Shown piece by piece: positions 12,425 through 25,900 of a stretch of DNA of 64,000 nucleotides. Source of the stretch: Synanceia verrucosa (taxonomy: Eukaryota; Chordata; Actinopteri; Perciformes; Synanceiidae); NCBI GenBank assembly GCA_029721515.1, contig CM056551.1, forward strand, positions 28,444,437 through 28,508,436, in the 5' to 3' direction. The notes under the pieces are model-generated. The model was not told the DNA's origin. It was given only the letters and a program-made list of their open reading frames with translations, and searched no databases. A program made the position numbers and the translations under genes. Every line of letters starts with the position of its first letter. The first letter of the stretch is position 1.

Positions 12425-15062
12425 TTACCCCATCTACCCTTCCCCACAGCATGTTGCACCCTGCAGCACCCACTGCCATACAGCTGCCAACCCTCCCTTT
12501 AAAAGAGACATTCTTACATTCAGCTCACACAGCCTCACCCGTGCTGTATCCAAATTAATTTCCATTTCCTATTTTTCACCTCTATCCATCCAGCCCGACA
12601 AAGGAAACTTCACAGAATGCCACATTAGCGCTCCTTTCATCAGCACTGAATTTGCATTTATGCACGCTTGAAAATTTCAGATCAATTTAAAGGAGCGCCC
12701 CGTGGTCATGTTTGCCCCGTTGTAAATATCAACTCCCAGCTAATGGCATTTATGCTGACATTTCTACCACTGTTTTTCTCCATGGATGGCGTTAATGTTT
12801 TTGGTAATGCCCAGCATGCTGCGAAGCTGCCTTACAAGAACTTTGCCCTCAGCTTTTTGTGTTTTTGCATGTTTTTTTTTTCCACAGGCAGGCAGTCAAT
12901 GGAGCTCCAGTGTGGTGATTGTGCTGGTCAATGTGCTCCGCTGTGTGACTGCATGCCCCCAAGACTGAGGCTGAGTCTAGACACGAGTCAGCCAAGCCGC
13001 CCTGCTGACCTATATCCTACAGTTACTCTAAGTGAGAGACCTAGCAGAGAAACAGAGAGAGCGAGGGAATAGGGAACAGGATGGGATGGGGTGGGGGGGA
13101 GGCATGAAGAGAGGATGCAGAAAGTGAAAGGATGCCATAAAGTAAGGGAGCAAATTGAGAGAAGGGGGACGAGACGGTAACGATAGACGGAGAGCGAGCG
13201 AGCGAGCATGCAGACAGGAAAGAGGGGGATGGCGAAGGGAAAAGAGGGAAAGTGAGGGAGCGATGCAGCTATGGATAATTCAGAACAAGTTAAAAGGGGG
13301 AAGGGATAGGAGGAGAAGAGCGATAGGAAGTGGCAGCCACTAAAGCAAAGAGAGAGCAGTGGCTAAGTACAGTATGTAAAAAAGAAAGAGAGGAGATCCC
13401 AGGAGGAGGACGACTGGCACGTTAAATTGTCAGCATAATATTTTAATAGAAGAGCAGCCAGAAAACTTGCATCAGGGTATTATGACCCTCCAACCCTCTT
13501 TAGTTCTTACTGTAGGATATTTCTTGCATTTTTTTAAACGTAAATAACAATTTAAAATGTTCAGTTGTAGCTGGTATTAAGTTATCAATTAACCATTTAT
13601 GAACTGAGCAGCATGTGTGTAACCTACAATCCCACTGTTTAGCCATTTTAGTCATTAAATTGTCCATAGCTGTGGATTCAGTGGTGACCATGAACAGTCT
13701 TGTAATTAATGTGTGACACAATCTGTATAATTTGTCAGGAAAACATATATTCCAAATACAACAATATCATAGCTGGAAAAAAAGGCATAATTTCAGGGTT
13801 GAAATCAGAGCTTTTTCTGGATTTGTCATCACATTATAGTCAATACAGGATATTGTAAATAGACAATCCTATTATTTCAAACAGAGCAGCCATCCTTTTG
13901 TTAAGGCCTGTACACATCCACACTCACCGAGGCTGCTCTGAAGTAACTTAGTGTTTATCATCTCAACCATAAACCTCAATGGACAAATCATCATCTGTGT
14001 CTTTCCAATTTTTCCTTTCTCTTTTCCCCATTACTCTTGCTCCCATGTATGGGAGAATGAATAGGCCCAGACAGAAGAGGACAAAGACTTAACATGTTTT
14101 TCTCTCTTTTCTTCTGCGCATTGAGAGGATGAGCTGGACTGTACTAATAGTCTTTGTGTGTGTGAATGGGACAGAGGGCTTTTTGTGTGTGTGTTCCAGA
14201 CAGCGGCGCATAAGGCAGGACTTAAGTAGATGTTCGCCAAAGCGTACGTAATTCCAGGGAAATATCAACTAATCCCTACACTTTTCTACTCTATACCCCT
14301 CCCTCAACATCTTCTCCTACTCACCATCAGCACCATCAGCACCATCCCACCATGTTGTAACTTTAAACACTGTCAACAAATTTCTACTGTATATCCAACC
14401 AAAATTTTAAGGAAAGTGTCAACATTATAATTGTACTGTACTGCACTCTCTCACAAACACACACAAACACACACCCTGCATGGGGGATTGTTGTTGTTTC
14501 TTAATCCCGGTGGATTAACAGCCTAACAGACTCATTTTACCTCAGCCCAAACAAAGAGAAATGTCAAATCATCCATCCAACGTTAAAGGTGATGATCGTA
14601 TTAACGTGTATTTGTGTGTGCGGGTGGGTGGGTGGGGGGTGAGTGGGTTATCTTATGCATGATGATGATAAAAGTTGAAATTCATATCACCTGTTGGAAA
14701 AGGAAAGGAATGATCAAGCTCAGGGATGGCAGAATCCTAAATTCATTTATACATATATATCCACATCAGGCCGCCGCGTTAAAGCATGCGCCAGCGCTTT
14801 GATTGCACAGGATGTCATTAGCCAACGTGCTAACTCCAATATTCTCACAGAGTCGTGAGCATAAACTGCTTAAAGACATAATCTTATATGTTCTGTAGGA
14901 AACGCAGCACTCTGTCAAACAGTGGTGCTGCAGAGCGTCCACTAATCCACATGCTAGACTCCAGATTAACGAGGAGGGGATGGGGATGTAGGCGAGGGAG
15001 GGGTTAAAAACATGCTGCCTGGACCCACCCCCACCCCCACCCCACCACCATCATCATCATCG

Positions 15063-15064
<2 letters not shown>

Positions 15065-15094
<30 letters not shown>
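15065..15094. repeat. (CA)n microsatellite
   Basis: About 15 units, preceded by CCACCCCCACC and CATCATCATC runs. Confidence 0.96.
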
Positions 15095-15095
<1 letters not shown>

Positions 15096-18000
15096 TATCA
15101 CTCCCCCTCCCTTCAGATTACAGTGCTTAGTGCTGCCACTGTGCAGACAGTAAGAGGATCTCTGGGTGGCGTCCCCCAGGGTTCCATTATTGGTCTTCTA
15201 GAAAAGCCCCCCCGGACTGGACACCTATGGATAGGGTGGGGTCAGAGGTCAAGAGCTAGGGGTAGGAAGGGTATGAGATGAGGTGGTTATGAAAGATACA
15301 TCTGTTTGTTTTGATGAGAGGGATTACTGCTACAAACCAGTGATGCCTCAAGAGAATAAGGAAGAGTAAATTCACAAATGTGTCAGGAGAATGGAGAATT
15401 TTTAGAAAGCCACTGGTCCAGGATGTGACATAAAGTGATTTCTACGTGTTCTTGAAAGGCAGTGCCAGTGGTCCGTTTCAATAAAGACTGAAATCTGGAA
15501 GCATCTCTCTACAGACCGACCCGTCTTTCACGAAACATCAGTGAATATTAAATGAGGAGGCAGATTTCCAAAACTGTCGCCGTACTCTCTGTTGGTTTAT
15601 ATCATTACGAAACACTCCAGAAAATCAACATCACTATCAAGTAGCCCTGAACATGAAAGCCTCGAACAGTTCCCCCTTGCAATTTCAACGTCAACGTTTA
15701 TTAAGCTCTCCAAAAGAAATCAACGACGACTAAATTATTTTGAGAGAGAGCCTCGGGCTATAGAGGCATATTCAATATTCCTATATATATTAAGAGGAAC
15801 AAGGAGAGAAGAGAGAAGGGGAAATGACTGAATCAAAGTAAAACTAGATTTAATATCTTAATGGCTTTGTGTGGGGAAAAAAAACATAATAGAGAAATCC
15901 AATTAAAATCTGATGATTGGCACTGTGAGGTAGAGACATGAAACTGTTTGTCTGAACCACTGGCGCTATATAAAGCTGTGATTAGATGATGCTAGTAATA
16001 GTAGCAGTCAGAATAATAGGTTGTATATTTTTTAATTTGATATACCACAGGCTCTAAGCACTTAGCACAGTACGACACTCAGACCAAGTGGCTGAATACA
16101 AATAATAAAGTAAGACGTTACAGGAAGACAAGAGGATAACATTCCTGATTTGCATGAACACATGAAAAGTGTGTGTGTGTGTGGTGGGTTAGTGTTTCCC
16201 CTAATGCTTCTCAAGGTGACTTGGCCTTCCTCCTTCAGGGCTTTCCTTTCAATTCTTTTTGGGATTGAAATTATGATAAAGTAATTTTTCCTCAGAAATT
16301 GCCTATGTCACTTGTGGTATCTCTCGGCAAATTTCTCAAGTGTATTTTCAATCTCTCCTTCTCTCCGTCCTCTTCTCTCCATCTCTCATCTCTCCCTCTT
16401 CGGCTTTCTTTCTCTTTCTCTGAGCTCTCACTTGACATGTCAATGCGTCAATGTCACATTACACGGAGGCAATATACGCAAAACAATTTGGCGTGTGATG
16501 GGGGGGGGAAAGGAGCAACCTCTTTATTTTGCTCCGGCAAAACAGCCTGTCTACGAGGTATACGGCCACGCTCGCATACATAGGCTGTATAAATAAATAT
16601 ATATTAAAAAGATGCACAGACACACAAATACACTCACATGTGCGCACACACGTATAGTGAAAATTCACCTGCTTGTTTCAGGGGAAAATAAAGAGGCAGT
16701 GTGGAACATGTCGTCAGATCGGAGAGGGAGATTCCTCAGAGACCTGTGGCCTAATTTCTTATTTTCAAGAGGAAACTTATCTAATTATATATAAGTTAAC
16801 TTCCTAGTGGTCGATTCAAGGGCAGCACTGACAGAAACAAGGCTAAAGCATCCAAGCTTGATCGTGTTTTGAGACACTAAACCAATAAACCAGTTTTTTT
16901 TGAGTTGTAGTCCCATTGTGTTTACGTAAATGATCTCCCATGCATTCATTCAAACTTAATCCATATGGATTATCAAGGTTTTTTTCTTTTTAAATAGCCT
17001 TATAATGCAGATTAATTCAGCAAGGTGCTTTAAACTCTAATCAGATCTGCTCTATAGGGGGTAACTGTGGTGAGAGTGTGAAAGTGTGTGCTGCCGCAGT
17101 TCAATTTCGCAGCAGGTATTATAAAAAAAAAAAAAAAACAAACATTTGCACTGTCTGGTTAAATTTCCACACGTTGAATATGTCTGCAACACATTTTTTG
17201 TCTGCCCCTCCTTCATAACAACATCTGTGTTGCAGGAAGAGATTTAGGTGTGATGGTAAGAGGCCAGTTTTCAATGTCATCACAGAAATGGAAAGACGTC
17301 AAGAAAGACGGAAAGTAAACAAGACTTAAAGCTTCAGGACGCATTTCCATTGCCCGTCTCACACATGTCTGATTGAATTGAACCATTTCGCCACCTTTAC
17401 CACCACTACTGGAGAGTAGTGGTGCTGCAACCAGATAGCACACTAAAGAATAAACCTGCCTGTCCACCAGGGGATAGCCAGCTTGTTTTATCTCTCAGAA
17501 ACATGAATATAAGACACCTGTATTAACGTAGTAGCAGCATGAGACGACAAAGCAACGGACGAGAAAAAGGCTTATTTTAAGCCCCCCATTGTGGTTGGGC
17601 TTGTAATAATTACATCAAATGGTCTCGGCTCGTGAGTGGGAGCAGACTGACTACGTCTGCAGAAGGCAGATGTTTGCTTGACATCTGGGCCAACAGAGCA
17701 TGCTAAATAAAGTACACAAAAAGTGACATTGGTGTCAAAGCGGAAAAACTGACAACTACATACCAATGTCTGTGATTCCCTGCAGAGAAGCAGCAGCTTT
17801 TTCACTCGGACTATGGCTTTTGGAAGTGGCATGCTAAAGGCTCTGTGAGGCTGCACAGACCAGACCAAAGCGGTGGACAGACCGACAGATCGACACTGTC
17901 ACGCCTAAAGCCACGCCGCCAGTGTGGCTAAAAACAGGAGGGAAGACTTGAAGGGAGACAAACTGAAATAAATTGCAGGAAATAACAACGATAGATCATT

Positions 18001-19689
18001 TGGTATAAATGACGACGGGTCAGTCAGAAAGGTAGACAGAAATGCAGCAGACAAGCCATCAGGCAGCCAATCGAAACAGACATAAAGGCAGAAGGACCTA
18101 AGATCCCATCGCGGCGCAGAGTGCTGCTTTCTCCTTCTCCAAGTCCAGCCTCAAGGCATGGCCCCGGCTGCTTCTCCTGCTCCCTTCCTCCCTCTCACCA
18201 CCATATGGACAGAGCAGCCTCCATATCAAACACAACCTCCACGCTCTTTTCTCTTCCCATCCTCTCTCAACCCACAACGTACATATCTGGTCATGTTTAA
18301 AGTCTCTTCCCTGCTATCTCTGTGAATAGTTGCCAATGAGGGGTAATCCTTCTTAATGGAGTCCCCAGCCCTCAGATGGATTCAAGTCCACAAAGCACGA
18401 AGATCACATGAGGACACGTTTTACTGCTTCAACATAAAAAAAGGGCGAAACTTAACATTGCATTTTGGAGAGCTAACTAACCTACCATTTCCTGTCTGCC
18501 TTTCGCCACCTCTTTCTCCTGTAGGCCTGTCTCCGAGGGCTTTTCATCCTGACCAGTCTGGGATTCTATCACGCCTGCTTTGGTCATTACATCACAATTA
18601 TGGAGCTGTTGGTAGAGGAGGAATAAGAGATAAAAAAGGGTAGAGTGGAAAAAAGCGACAGATGAAATATAGGTCAGTGGAGATGTGCTCGGGGCAGTTT
18701 CTCTCTCTGTTTCTCTGTTTCCCTCTCTCCCTGGGCCACAGCTAAAAAGGCTGAAAGAGACCGGGGTGAAAGTGCCTCTCAGCCACACCTGCCGCTCTCC
18801 GACCTTGCACTGAAGCTCCGGCGGTGTCGTCTCTTAGAAAATCCCTCTATTGATGGACGCCGAACGGCGGGGTGTGATGCTAACTGCCTGTGACAGGAAC
18901 AGCTCTTCTCAGACGCTCGTTCATGATATTATCAGTTTGCATATTCTGTCAATATTTCACCGAGCAGAGGTCACCAGGACTCCGCCCGGGATCAGAGGAG
19001 ACCTGGTCTATCGCAATAGATCTACGAGTTCAGTAATGATGCAACTAGAACGCTGTAAAAAGAGTCGTCCTGCTGAAGTTTCTCTACAGAAGTTCAAGCT
19101 ATTGAAGTGTATTAAGAGGGATAGTTACAGCAGTAAATAAGGTGCCAAAACTGCAATTCAGGAGCTGCAAGACATAATCATTGCATCTGTCTTGAATATA
19201 TACATGTATTTATGCAATAATAATTTATATAACAATCGCATAGTCCATGAACATAATATTGCATGCACACTACTTATATTACTGATCTGCTGGCCTGTAG
19301 ATGATGATGAGGAGGAACACCAAAGTGTTTAGATAAAGACACAGTTATGCAGGTGTTTAGGGGTCTATAATACACACTGAGCCAGTTCATGCACTGTACA
19401 CTGCTGAAGTTACATTGACAACAAGCCTATAAAACATATTAAAGAGAGCCAGTCTTCTAGTTTCAGAGAGTGAAGCAGATGGACGTCTGGACCAAGCATA
19501 CATTTAAGAGCCTGCAGCCTACACTGGGTCAGCCTTTGTACAGTACAGTTTGTCTACTGTGGACCTCCTCTTTCATTTTCCAGGTCAGTATTTCAGTGTT
19601 TCTCAGAGGAAGGACAGGACCCCACCCTGAAAACCATCCTGAGGACACCGGAGACAACTCAGGTCATCTGAGCTGCTCTTCTTTCTGTG

Positions 19690-20277
19690 ACATAAGATAT
19701 GCTGCTCGCTCTCTCTCTCTCTACATACATATATATATATACATGCATATATCTACATACATACATATATGTAGATATATATATCTACATATATGTATGT
19801 ATGTATATATATACATGCATATATATATAGCTCTATAGAACAAATGTATTGTCTCAAATACATATATATACACATTTATACACTAACAATAATGGTGTCA
19901 TTTCATAATTCAAACAGAACAACTGCATGAGGTAATCAGGCCTCGTGGTGATAAGGATCCTGCAATAATCCATGCACATATTAGTCAGCTAAATAATATA
20001 TATATACGTATATGTACGCGTATATATACACGTACCTACACGTGCGATACAGGTATACATTATACGATATGCAGGTATGCATTATGTTATGCGTACGCAT
20101 CTGCGTATATAGTACAGTATGTGCCAGGTTAATTTATTTTATAAAATACTTATACATATATGTGTGTTTATATATACACATATATATACGTACGTATATA
20201 TATATATATACATATATATACGTCACGTATATATATGTATATATATACGCATGCGTATATACGTGCACGTATATATA
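19690..20277. repeat. AT/ACGT-rich palindromic tract
   Basis: TATATA interleaved with ATGCAT, ACGT and GCATGC words; includes a perfect palindrome 19754-19805 with 26-base arms centred in GTAGATATATATATCTAC, and imperfect extensions. No coding potential despite open frames. Confidence 0.8.
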
Positions 20278-21884
20278 CAGTCATGGAAAAAATTATTAGA
20301 CCACCCTTGTTTTCTTCAATTTCTTGTTAATTGTAATGCCTGGCTCAACTAAAGGTACATTTGTTTGGACAATTATAATGATAACAACAAAAATAGCTCA
20401 TGAGAGTTTAATTTAAGAACTAAGGATTATTCATTTTCCATGGTTTTCTTGATAATAACCAAAATTACTTAAATTCTTACATCAATAGCTATGGCATTGT
20501 ACCGCCAAAAAACACTACTTTTAAGCATTCCATGTTTTCTTTTCTGTTTGCTTTAAACACATGATACACACAAGAGTTAATACTTGATTGCATAACCATT
20601 GTTTTTGATGACTGCAGCCATGCGTCTTGGCATGCTCTCCACCAGCTTCTGACATTGTTCTGCTGTCACAGCAGCCCATTCCTGTTGGACAAATTCAAAC
20701 AAATTTTCTTTGTTTTTGGGCTTGTGGTTCTCCATTTTGAGTTTGATGATTTTCCACAGGTTTTCAATTGGATTAAGATCTGGTGATTGAGCAGGCCAAG
20801 GCATGGTGCGAATGTTGTGGTTCTCCATCCAGGCTTTAACTGACCTTGCCGTGTGGCAAGGGGCATTGTCTTGTTAGAAAATCCAGTCATTCGAGGCAGG
20901 AAAGAGTTTTCCAGCTGATGGAAGAAGACTGTTTTCAAGGGTAGTCCTGTACTTGACCTGGTTCATTCGGCCTTCACACAATTGCATTTGCCCTGTTCCA
21001 CTCAGACTGAAACAACCCCAGATCATGACTGATCCACCCCCATGTTTTACTGTAGGGGCAAGACAGTCTGGGTTGTAAGCTTCTCCAGGCTTCCTCCTAA
21101 CCAGTAAGTTGGCTGGAGTGGGCATCAATTCAAAATTGGATTCATCACTGAAGAGAACCTTAGCCCAATCATCAACAGTCCAATCCTTGTGGTCTCGAGC
21201 AAAGAGTAACCGGGTCTTCCTCTGCCTTTCATTGATGAAGGTCTTCTTGCGTGCTCTGTGTGACTTCAAACCAGCTTCAACAAGTCGGTTTGAACTGTCC
21301 TTGCCGAGCCAGTCACATTTCTCGACAGTGCCCACTCATTTTAAGGTCCCTGGAGGTCTGACGGCGATTCCTGACACAGGAACGGATGAGTGCACGGTCA
21401 TCTCGGGGGGTAGAAAGACGTTTCCTGCCACGGCCAGGTAGCAATTTGGTAGTGCCATGTTCAGCTGGTTTTTTTTTTGTTGGAATGAGCGGCTGTCTTG
21501 GAGATCTTCAGTTTTTCGCTACCTGTCTCTCACTCATGCCAATTTCCAGCAGTGCCAAGATGGCTGCCTTTGTTTCTTCACATAATTCTTTTGTTTTAGG
21601 CATTATGTGAGAGCTGACAACTTCTGAGTTGTGCTACGGCTTGAATGTAAGCAGGAAACCACTCTAGGCCTTTGCATGTGCAGTGCTGCTTGTGACATGA
21701 AATGGCCTCTTATATACCCTGGGAATCAATTAAGCTTAAGAATGTCAAATAGGACATAAAGTATTATGTGACCAGCTGCATTTTTTGTTGTGTTCATTGT
21801 ATTATACGTTTAGTGGTACCAGATATTAGAATGAACAAGAAATTGAAGAAAACAAGGGTGGTCTAATAATTTTTTCCATGACTG
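20278..21884 (-). mobile_element. Tc1/mariner-like transposon (1607 bp) with near-perfect terminal inverted repeats
   Basis: Ends CAGTCATGGAAAAAATTATT on the left and its inverted copy on the right; about 50 terminal bases are identical before the arms diverge. Flanked by TA on both sides (20276-20277, 21885-21886), the Tc1 target site. Contains a broken DD34E transposase on -. Inserted into an existing TATA/ACGT-rich tract. Confidence 0.92.
20577..21603 (-). pseudogene. Tc1-like transposase, frameshifted
   Basis: Start codon at 21603-21601 (MPKTKELCEETKAA), an early frame break after SERQVAKN, another near 21330 and another near 20880. Visible blocks: TVDDWAKVLFSDESNFE (first Asp), KHGGGSVMIWGCFS, and WPAQSPDLNPIENLWKIIK (second Asp and Glu), stop at 20577. 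Not able to make an intact enzyme as read. Confidence 0.88.
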
Positions 21885-22371
21885 TATATACGTATATATA
21901 TACAGTATACACACGCAGAGTTAAAACTTTCCAATCATATAGCATAATAGCATTTGAAATGCTATTATGCTATTTCAGTATCATTGTTCCATTTAGTGTC
22001 TTTATCAGCATTTTTTTCATGATTTTGTCACTTTCTTAAATCTAGAAAATATCTGAACTATAAGCAGTTAATCAAGTATAGCTCGCTGTAAAGCTTGAAA
22101 ATTAATCTGGTGGAACTGTATCGAGTCTGATGTCAGATGTGTCCTTTCTTTAAACTTCAAATAAATAAATAAATGAATAAATAAAACTGGAATGGGACCA
22201 AGAGGAATAAATAATCTGTGGCAGGATGTGAGGAGCCTCCAGTCCTGGATTAAAAAGATAGAGCAGTTTTGTTTTTTTTCTCTGTGCATGAAAAGAGCCT
22301 AAAATTCATGGAGCTGACTAAATGTGGAGAGTGGCATTAAAACTTTACTGTGTGTCTGTGCAGCCTCATAC

Positions 22372-22378
<7 letters not shown>

Positions 22379-22429
<51 letters not shown>
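22379..22429. repeat. (GT)n microsatellite just upstream of rorb exon 1
   Basis: About 25 units, ending about 470 bases before the rorb ATG, within or next to the promoter. Confidence 0.97.
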
Positions 22430-22433
<4 letters not shown>

Positions 22434-22824
22434 AGGCTGGAGGCTGACAGGGAGAGAGTGGGAGGAGCAGAAAGTGCTCCGGTCCAATCACGGCCGCCGG
22501 GTAAAGCCTCTCCGATACGCTCTTCCCTCCCTCAGCCCGCAGAAAACAGTGAAACCCTCCCGCAGAGGTGAGAGCGTAGATGTCATGAGAAAAGCGACCG
22601 CACCACAAGAGCGCAACGACCGACGCACCGTCCGACCTCAGCCCGCCTCCCTGCGCCCCGGTCTGGAATGCTTTTAGCGCAGAGACTCCTCCACTCAGGG
22701 CAGCCCGTGGACGTCGACGCAGATCGTCACCAATCTTTTCGTTGTTATTTATAACCGAGGATCTTCCCCTCCACCACCACCATCACCTCCACCACCCGCG
22801 CATCACCCCAATTTTTAAGTGTTA

Positions 22825-22842
22825 ATGTGTGTTTCTTCATGA
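22825..22842 (+). promoter_or_regulatory. rorb: short uORF in rorb 5' leader
   Basis: ATG TGT GTT TCT TCA TGA: a five-codon upstream ORF 58 bases before the rorb ATG. Its stop overlaps the ATG of a second uORF (ATGA). It is functional only if the transcription start is upstream of 22825. Confidence 0.4.
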
Positions 22843-22906
22843 CTGCTGCTTTGGGACGCGAGCCTCAGCACCAGCACCAGCTCCAGCACCGACAACACCA
22901 TGCGAG
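22839..22906 (+). promoter_or_regulatory. rorb: overlapping uORF spanning the rorb start codon
   Basis: The ATG at 22839 opens a frame of 68 bases that is +1 relative to rorb and rich in Gln/His codons. It runs over the rorb ATG and splice donor, then through exon 2 until a TGA in the CATTACATGTGAG stretch (about 35970-35974). The context is weak (T at -3), so leaky scanning to 22900 is expected. Confidence 0.4.
22900..22906 (+). CDS. rorb: rorb coding exon 1 (ATGCGAG)
   Basis: Seven coding bases (Met-Arg and one base of Ala) before the donor GTAAGA. This tiny coding contribution from an otherwise untranslated first exon matches known RORbeta1/RORgamma-t style starts. Confidence 0.88.
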
Positions 22907-25900
22907 GTAAGACCATAACAGTGCTCCAGACACGGCAGCACTTTCCCCACAGCGCACACACACACGCTGCGCGGCAGGCTTTATTCCACCTTTGGCCTTG
23001 AAAGTTTATCCTGGCAGAAGCTGCTCTGTCACTTTTTCACAGTCGGTGGAGGGTGTGTGGCTGAACAGCGCTGCGCCTTCAGTGCGTAAAAGTTTATTTG
23101 GGTCTCACTGTGTGCGTTTTGACTGCGCGCATGTGTGTGTATGTGCGTGTGTGTGTAAGTGTGTGTGTGGAAAAGGCCTACAGTGTAATTATTTTGCAAT
23201 TTCATGCGCAAAGCCATTGTAGTTTGTCATTGCAAATTAAAAGTGGCGCATGATGTTTGATCAAAGCTTTAATCATTTGAGCTCCAAGCCAAAGGGAAAT
23301 GCGGGGAGGCTGCCCCAGATCAGATCAGATCAGATGATGTGCAGGAAAACAAACAACTTTATTTCGTTATGTTCTGAGGATAAACTTTATTGGACACTCT
23401 CCTCGCGCTCCACTAACCCATTTCTGTAACGCGCCGTGGATCAAACTCGACAGTGTCGTCCTGTGCGCAACACTGAGGCTGTCACATCAGCACTCTCACT
23501 AAGCCTTTCCCTCACACTTAAAACTCCCTTTAAATCTGGAAAATGCCTTTATTCGTTCCACCTTATTTGCCCTTTTAATTCCCACTCGACTGGCTGAATA
23601 TTTAACCTGCTCTATCAGCTGATTGGCTTTGGATCTGTTTGTAGTTACCGTCCTCACTGATGTGCAATTAGCGCTGACGCGGAGCTGCAACACTCGTTCA
23701 ACTGGATGATCTTAAACTCCTTTAGTTTAAAAGACTGTTATTAAGTGAGGAACCTCGTCCTGTTGCTACTGACGTTTGAAACAATTAGTGTGATTCACAA
23801 GAATGGAGAAGAAGGAGGAATTACTCACATGGATGTCACAGATCAGCACTATAATAATAATATATATGTATATAACTCTGCATACAGGTTGTCAAACTAA
23901 TATAGAGTAAGAATAAAACATACCTGTACTCACTTTTTATGGTCATATTGTGATCAGATGTGTAGTAATAATAATAATAATAATAATAGATGACAAAATA
24001 AGTGGCCAGGATTATTCTTGTTATTATAAGAAGAATATGTTATTATGATGATAAACAGGAGCAATTCAACTAGTTTATTGGCTCAGCTTAATTTGAATCA
24101 CTCTTACTCAAAAATAAAGGTTCATCTATCCATCTATTATCTATCCATCTATTTATGTATCCATTTATCTGTTTCCTGGTGCTTTTTCGTGTGGCTTCAG
24201 GTCATCGAACCTCCGGCAAGTAAAAACATGAGAAGGCCAAACACCCACCTCCCCTCTCCTCTCTCCCTCTCTCTCTCATCCCATGACAAACTCCTCTGTC
24301 ATGCACCTTGTATTTTATCCACATTTTAATGGGCCTCGCGACCACTCTCGTGCATGGGAGGCTTTGGTGGGGGCATACCGAAAGCTCCTGCTTTCACTTT
24401 ATAGCCGTGGACGGCAGAAGAGGCCCCTGAAGCGTCTCTCTCACCCCTCTTTCTCCACGTCCCTCTCTCTCTTCCTCCCTCTCTCTCTCCATCTTCCTCT
24501 CTCCCTCTGCACGCCCCAAAGGGTTTTGTCAGATAGAATTAAATCAGTGTGGGCTGAGCGGCCCCCACTCCCAACCTGTGAGTGTGTGCGGCGTCTCGAC
24601 CGCCCTTACACAGAAATGTGCTCACAACCACAAGGTTATAAAAAAAATAGAGGCCCCTCATGAGCCGTGGTAATTATCATTTAACAATGGTCACAACTCC
24701 TGAAGCCCCGACTGAAGATGATGTCACCCATCGCCTGACCAGGAAAAAGGACAAATAACACACATTCATATCATCAGGGCCTTTTCTGCCTCTGAGAAAA
24801 TGGAGCATTGTGGGGTTATTTATTTTTCCTCAATATGACTCAGTGTTGTGCAGGATTTTGTCAAAAAATATATTATCAACTGGCAAAGTGATGACTTGGT
24901 GCTGTGAGACAAAAGAGTAGTGATGTCAATGACAGTGGAAATTTATTTCTGAGATGCAAAAAGTTTCTGTGATATTTTCCAGAAATAATAAACAAATTTG
25001 ATTTGATAATAATTTGAATCACTGTGATTAAATGTTAAAAAGTGTTTTATTTTGAAGCCAAATAACATCATTAGCCTCCACCCTTAAAATCAATAGAATG
25101 AGACAAAATGCATATGAACATAAACCAGCATTGTAGAGATGTGTTCTGCATGTCAATAGTTTCCTTATATTGGTCCCCATTAGCCGAGGTCTGTGCAACC
25201 TTTGTATTATAAGAGCTGATAGATGCACTCGGGTCAGACAGGTCAGAGAGTTCAGCGATGGAGGGAGCAACAGGAGGAGGAGGAGGAGGGCTTCCCAGCG
25301 CCATTTGATCCTTTCTGCTCGCGATATGTGTCAGTCAATCTCAATCTCCCATGCTCCTCCGCCACAGGAAGAAAGATAGGATGACAGAAACTGGGAGAGT
25401 GTGAAAAGAGCAAGAAACCAGTAAGACGACAACGACGAGCGGCGTCAAAAGAAGAGCGCAGAAACAGTGGTTCCAGCATCGTTCGTGTTACGTCGTGCGA
25501 CGGCTTACGAGCACAGAAAGCACTAAAAATACTCCCAAGAGCAGCTGCAACACTACGCATGACGGCCTCATGCCAATAGAATTAGTCCCATCCTGCTTTG
25601 CTCGGCGAGCTTGTGTGAGCATCGATTCGTCCGATTCTAAAGCATCCCGGGATCAATTTTCGGTCGAAGCCAACAGACTCAGTATTGTTTAGATAAATAA
25701 ACAACACCGCTAAAAGTCTGCATCTTTTATATTCACATCCACACAGAAATTACATTTCAGTCTGTTATTATATGTGATCCTGATATTTGTTATAATATTT
25801 ATAAAATACTGGTGCTGTAAATGTATGAGTAAACACTCATAGTTGTTTATTTACGTATTTGTCAACAAATATAACTCCTCCAAATAGGTACAACAATATA

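Larger units (their letters stand above)
1..22378. other. gene-free sequence upstream of rorb
   Basis: No exon with homology to any protein family I know, no tRNA or rRNA. Contains the separately listed microsatellites, GATA block, palindromic tract and Tc1-like element. Open frames of 60-160 codons here are chance or repeat-derived. May hold rorb enhancers; not provable here. Confidence 0.75.
22379..22906 (+). promoter_or_regulatory. rorb: rorb first exon / promoter region
   Basis: GC- and CpG-richer sequence follows a (GT)n tract and runs into ATG at 22900-22902. TATTTATA lies at about 22746-22753, and a CCACCACCAC-type pyrimidine-rich leader precedes the ATG. The start is chosen because ATGCGAG splices at the GTAAG donor (22907) onto exon 2 to give MRAQIEV, the RORbeta1 N terminus; -3 is A. 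The transcription start and the 5' limit of exon 1 cannot be placed from sequence alone. Confidence 0.5.

Noticed and set aside
12668..13072. 134-codon open frame on +
   Set aside because: No recognisable domain and ordinary base composition; treated as chance.
20012..20352. Tyr/Ile/His-rich open frames
   Set aside because: Translations of TATATA/ACGT tract running into the Tc1-like terminus.
25252..25560. 102-codon open frame on - in rorb intron 1
   Set aside because: No homology recognised; Arg/Ser-rich from CGN/AGC content.
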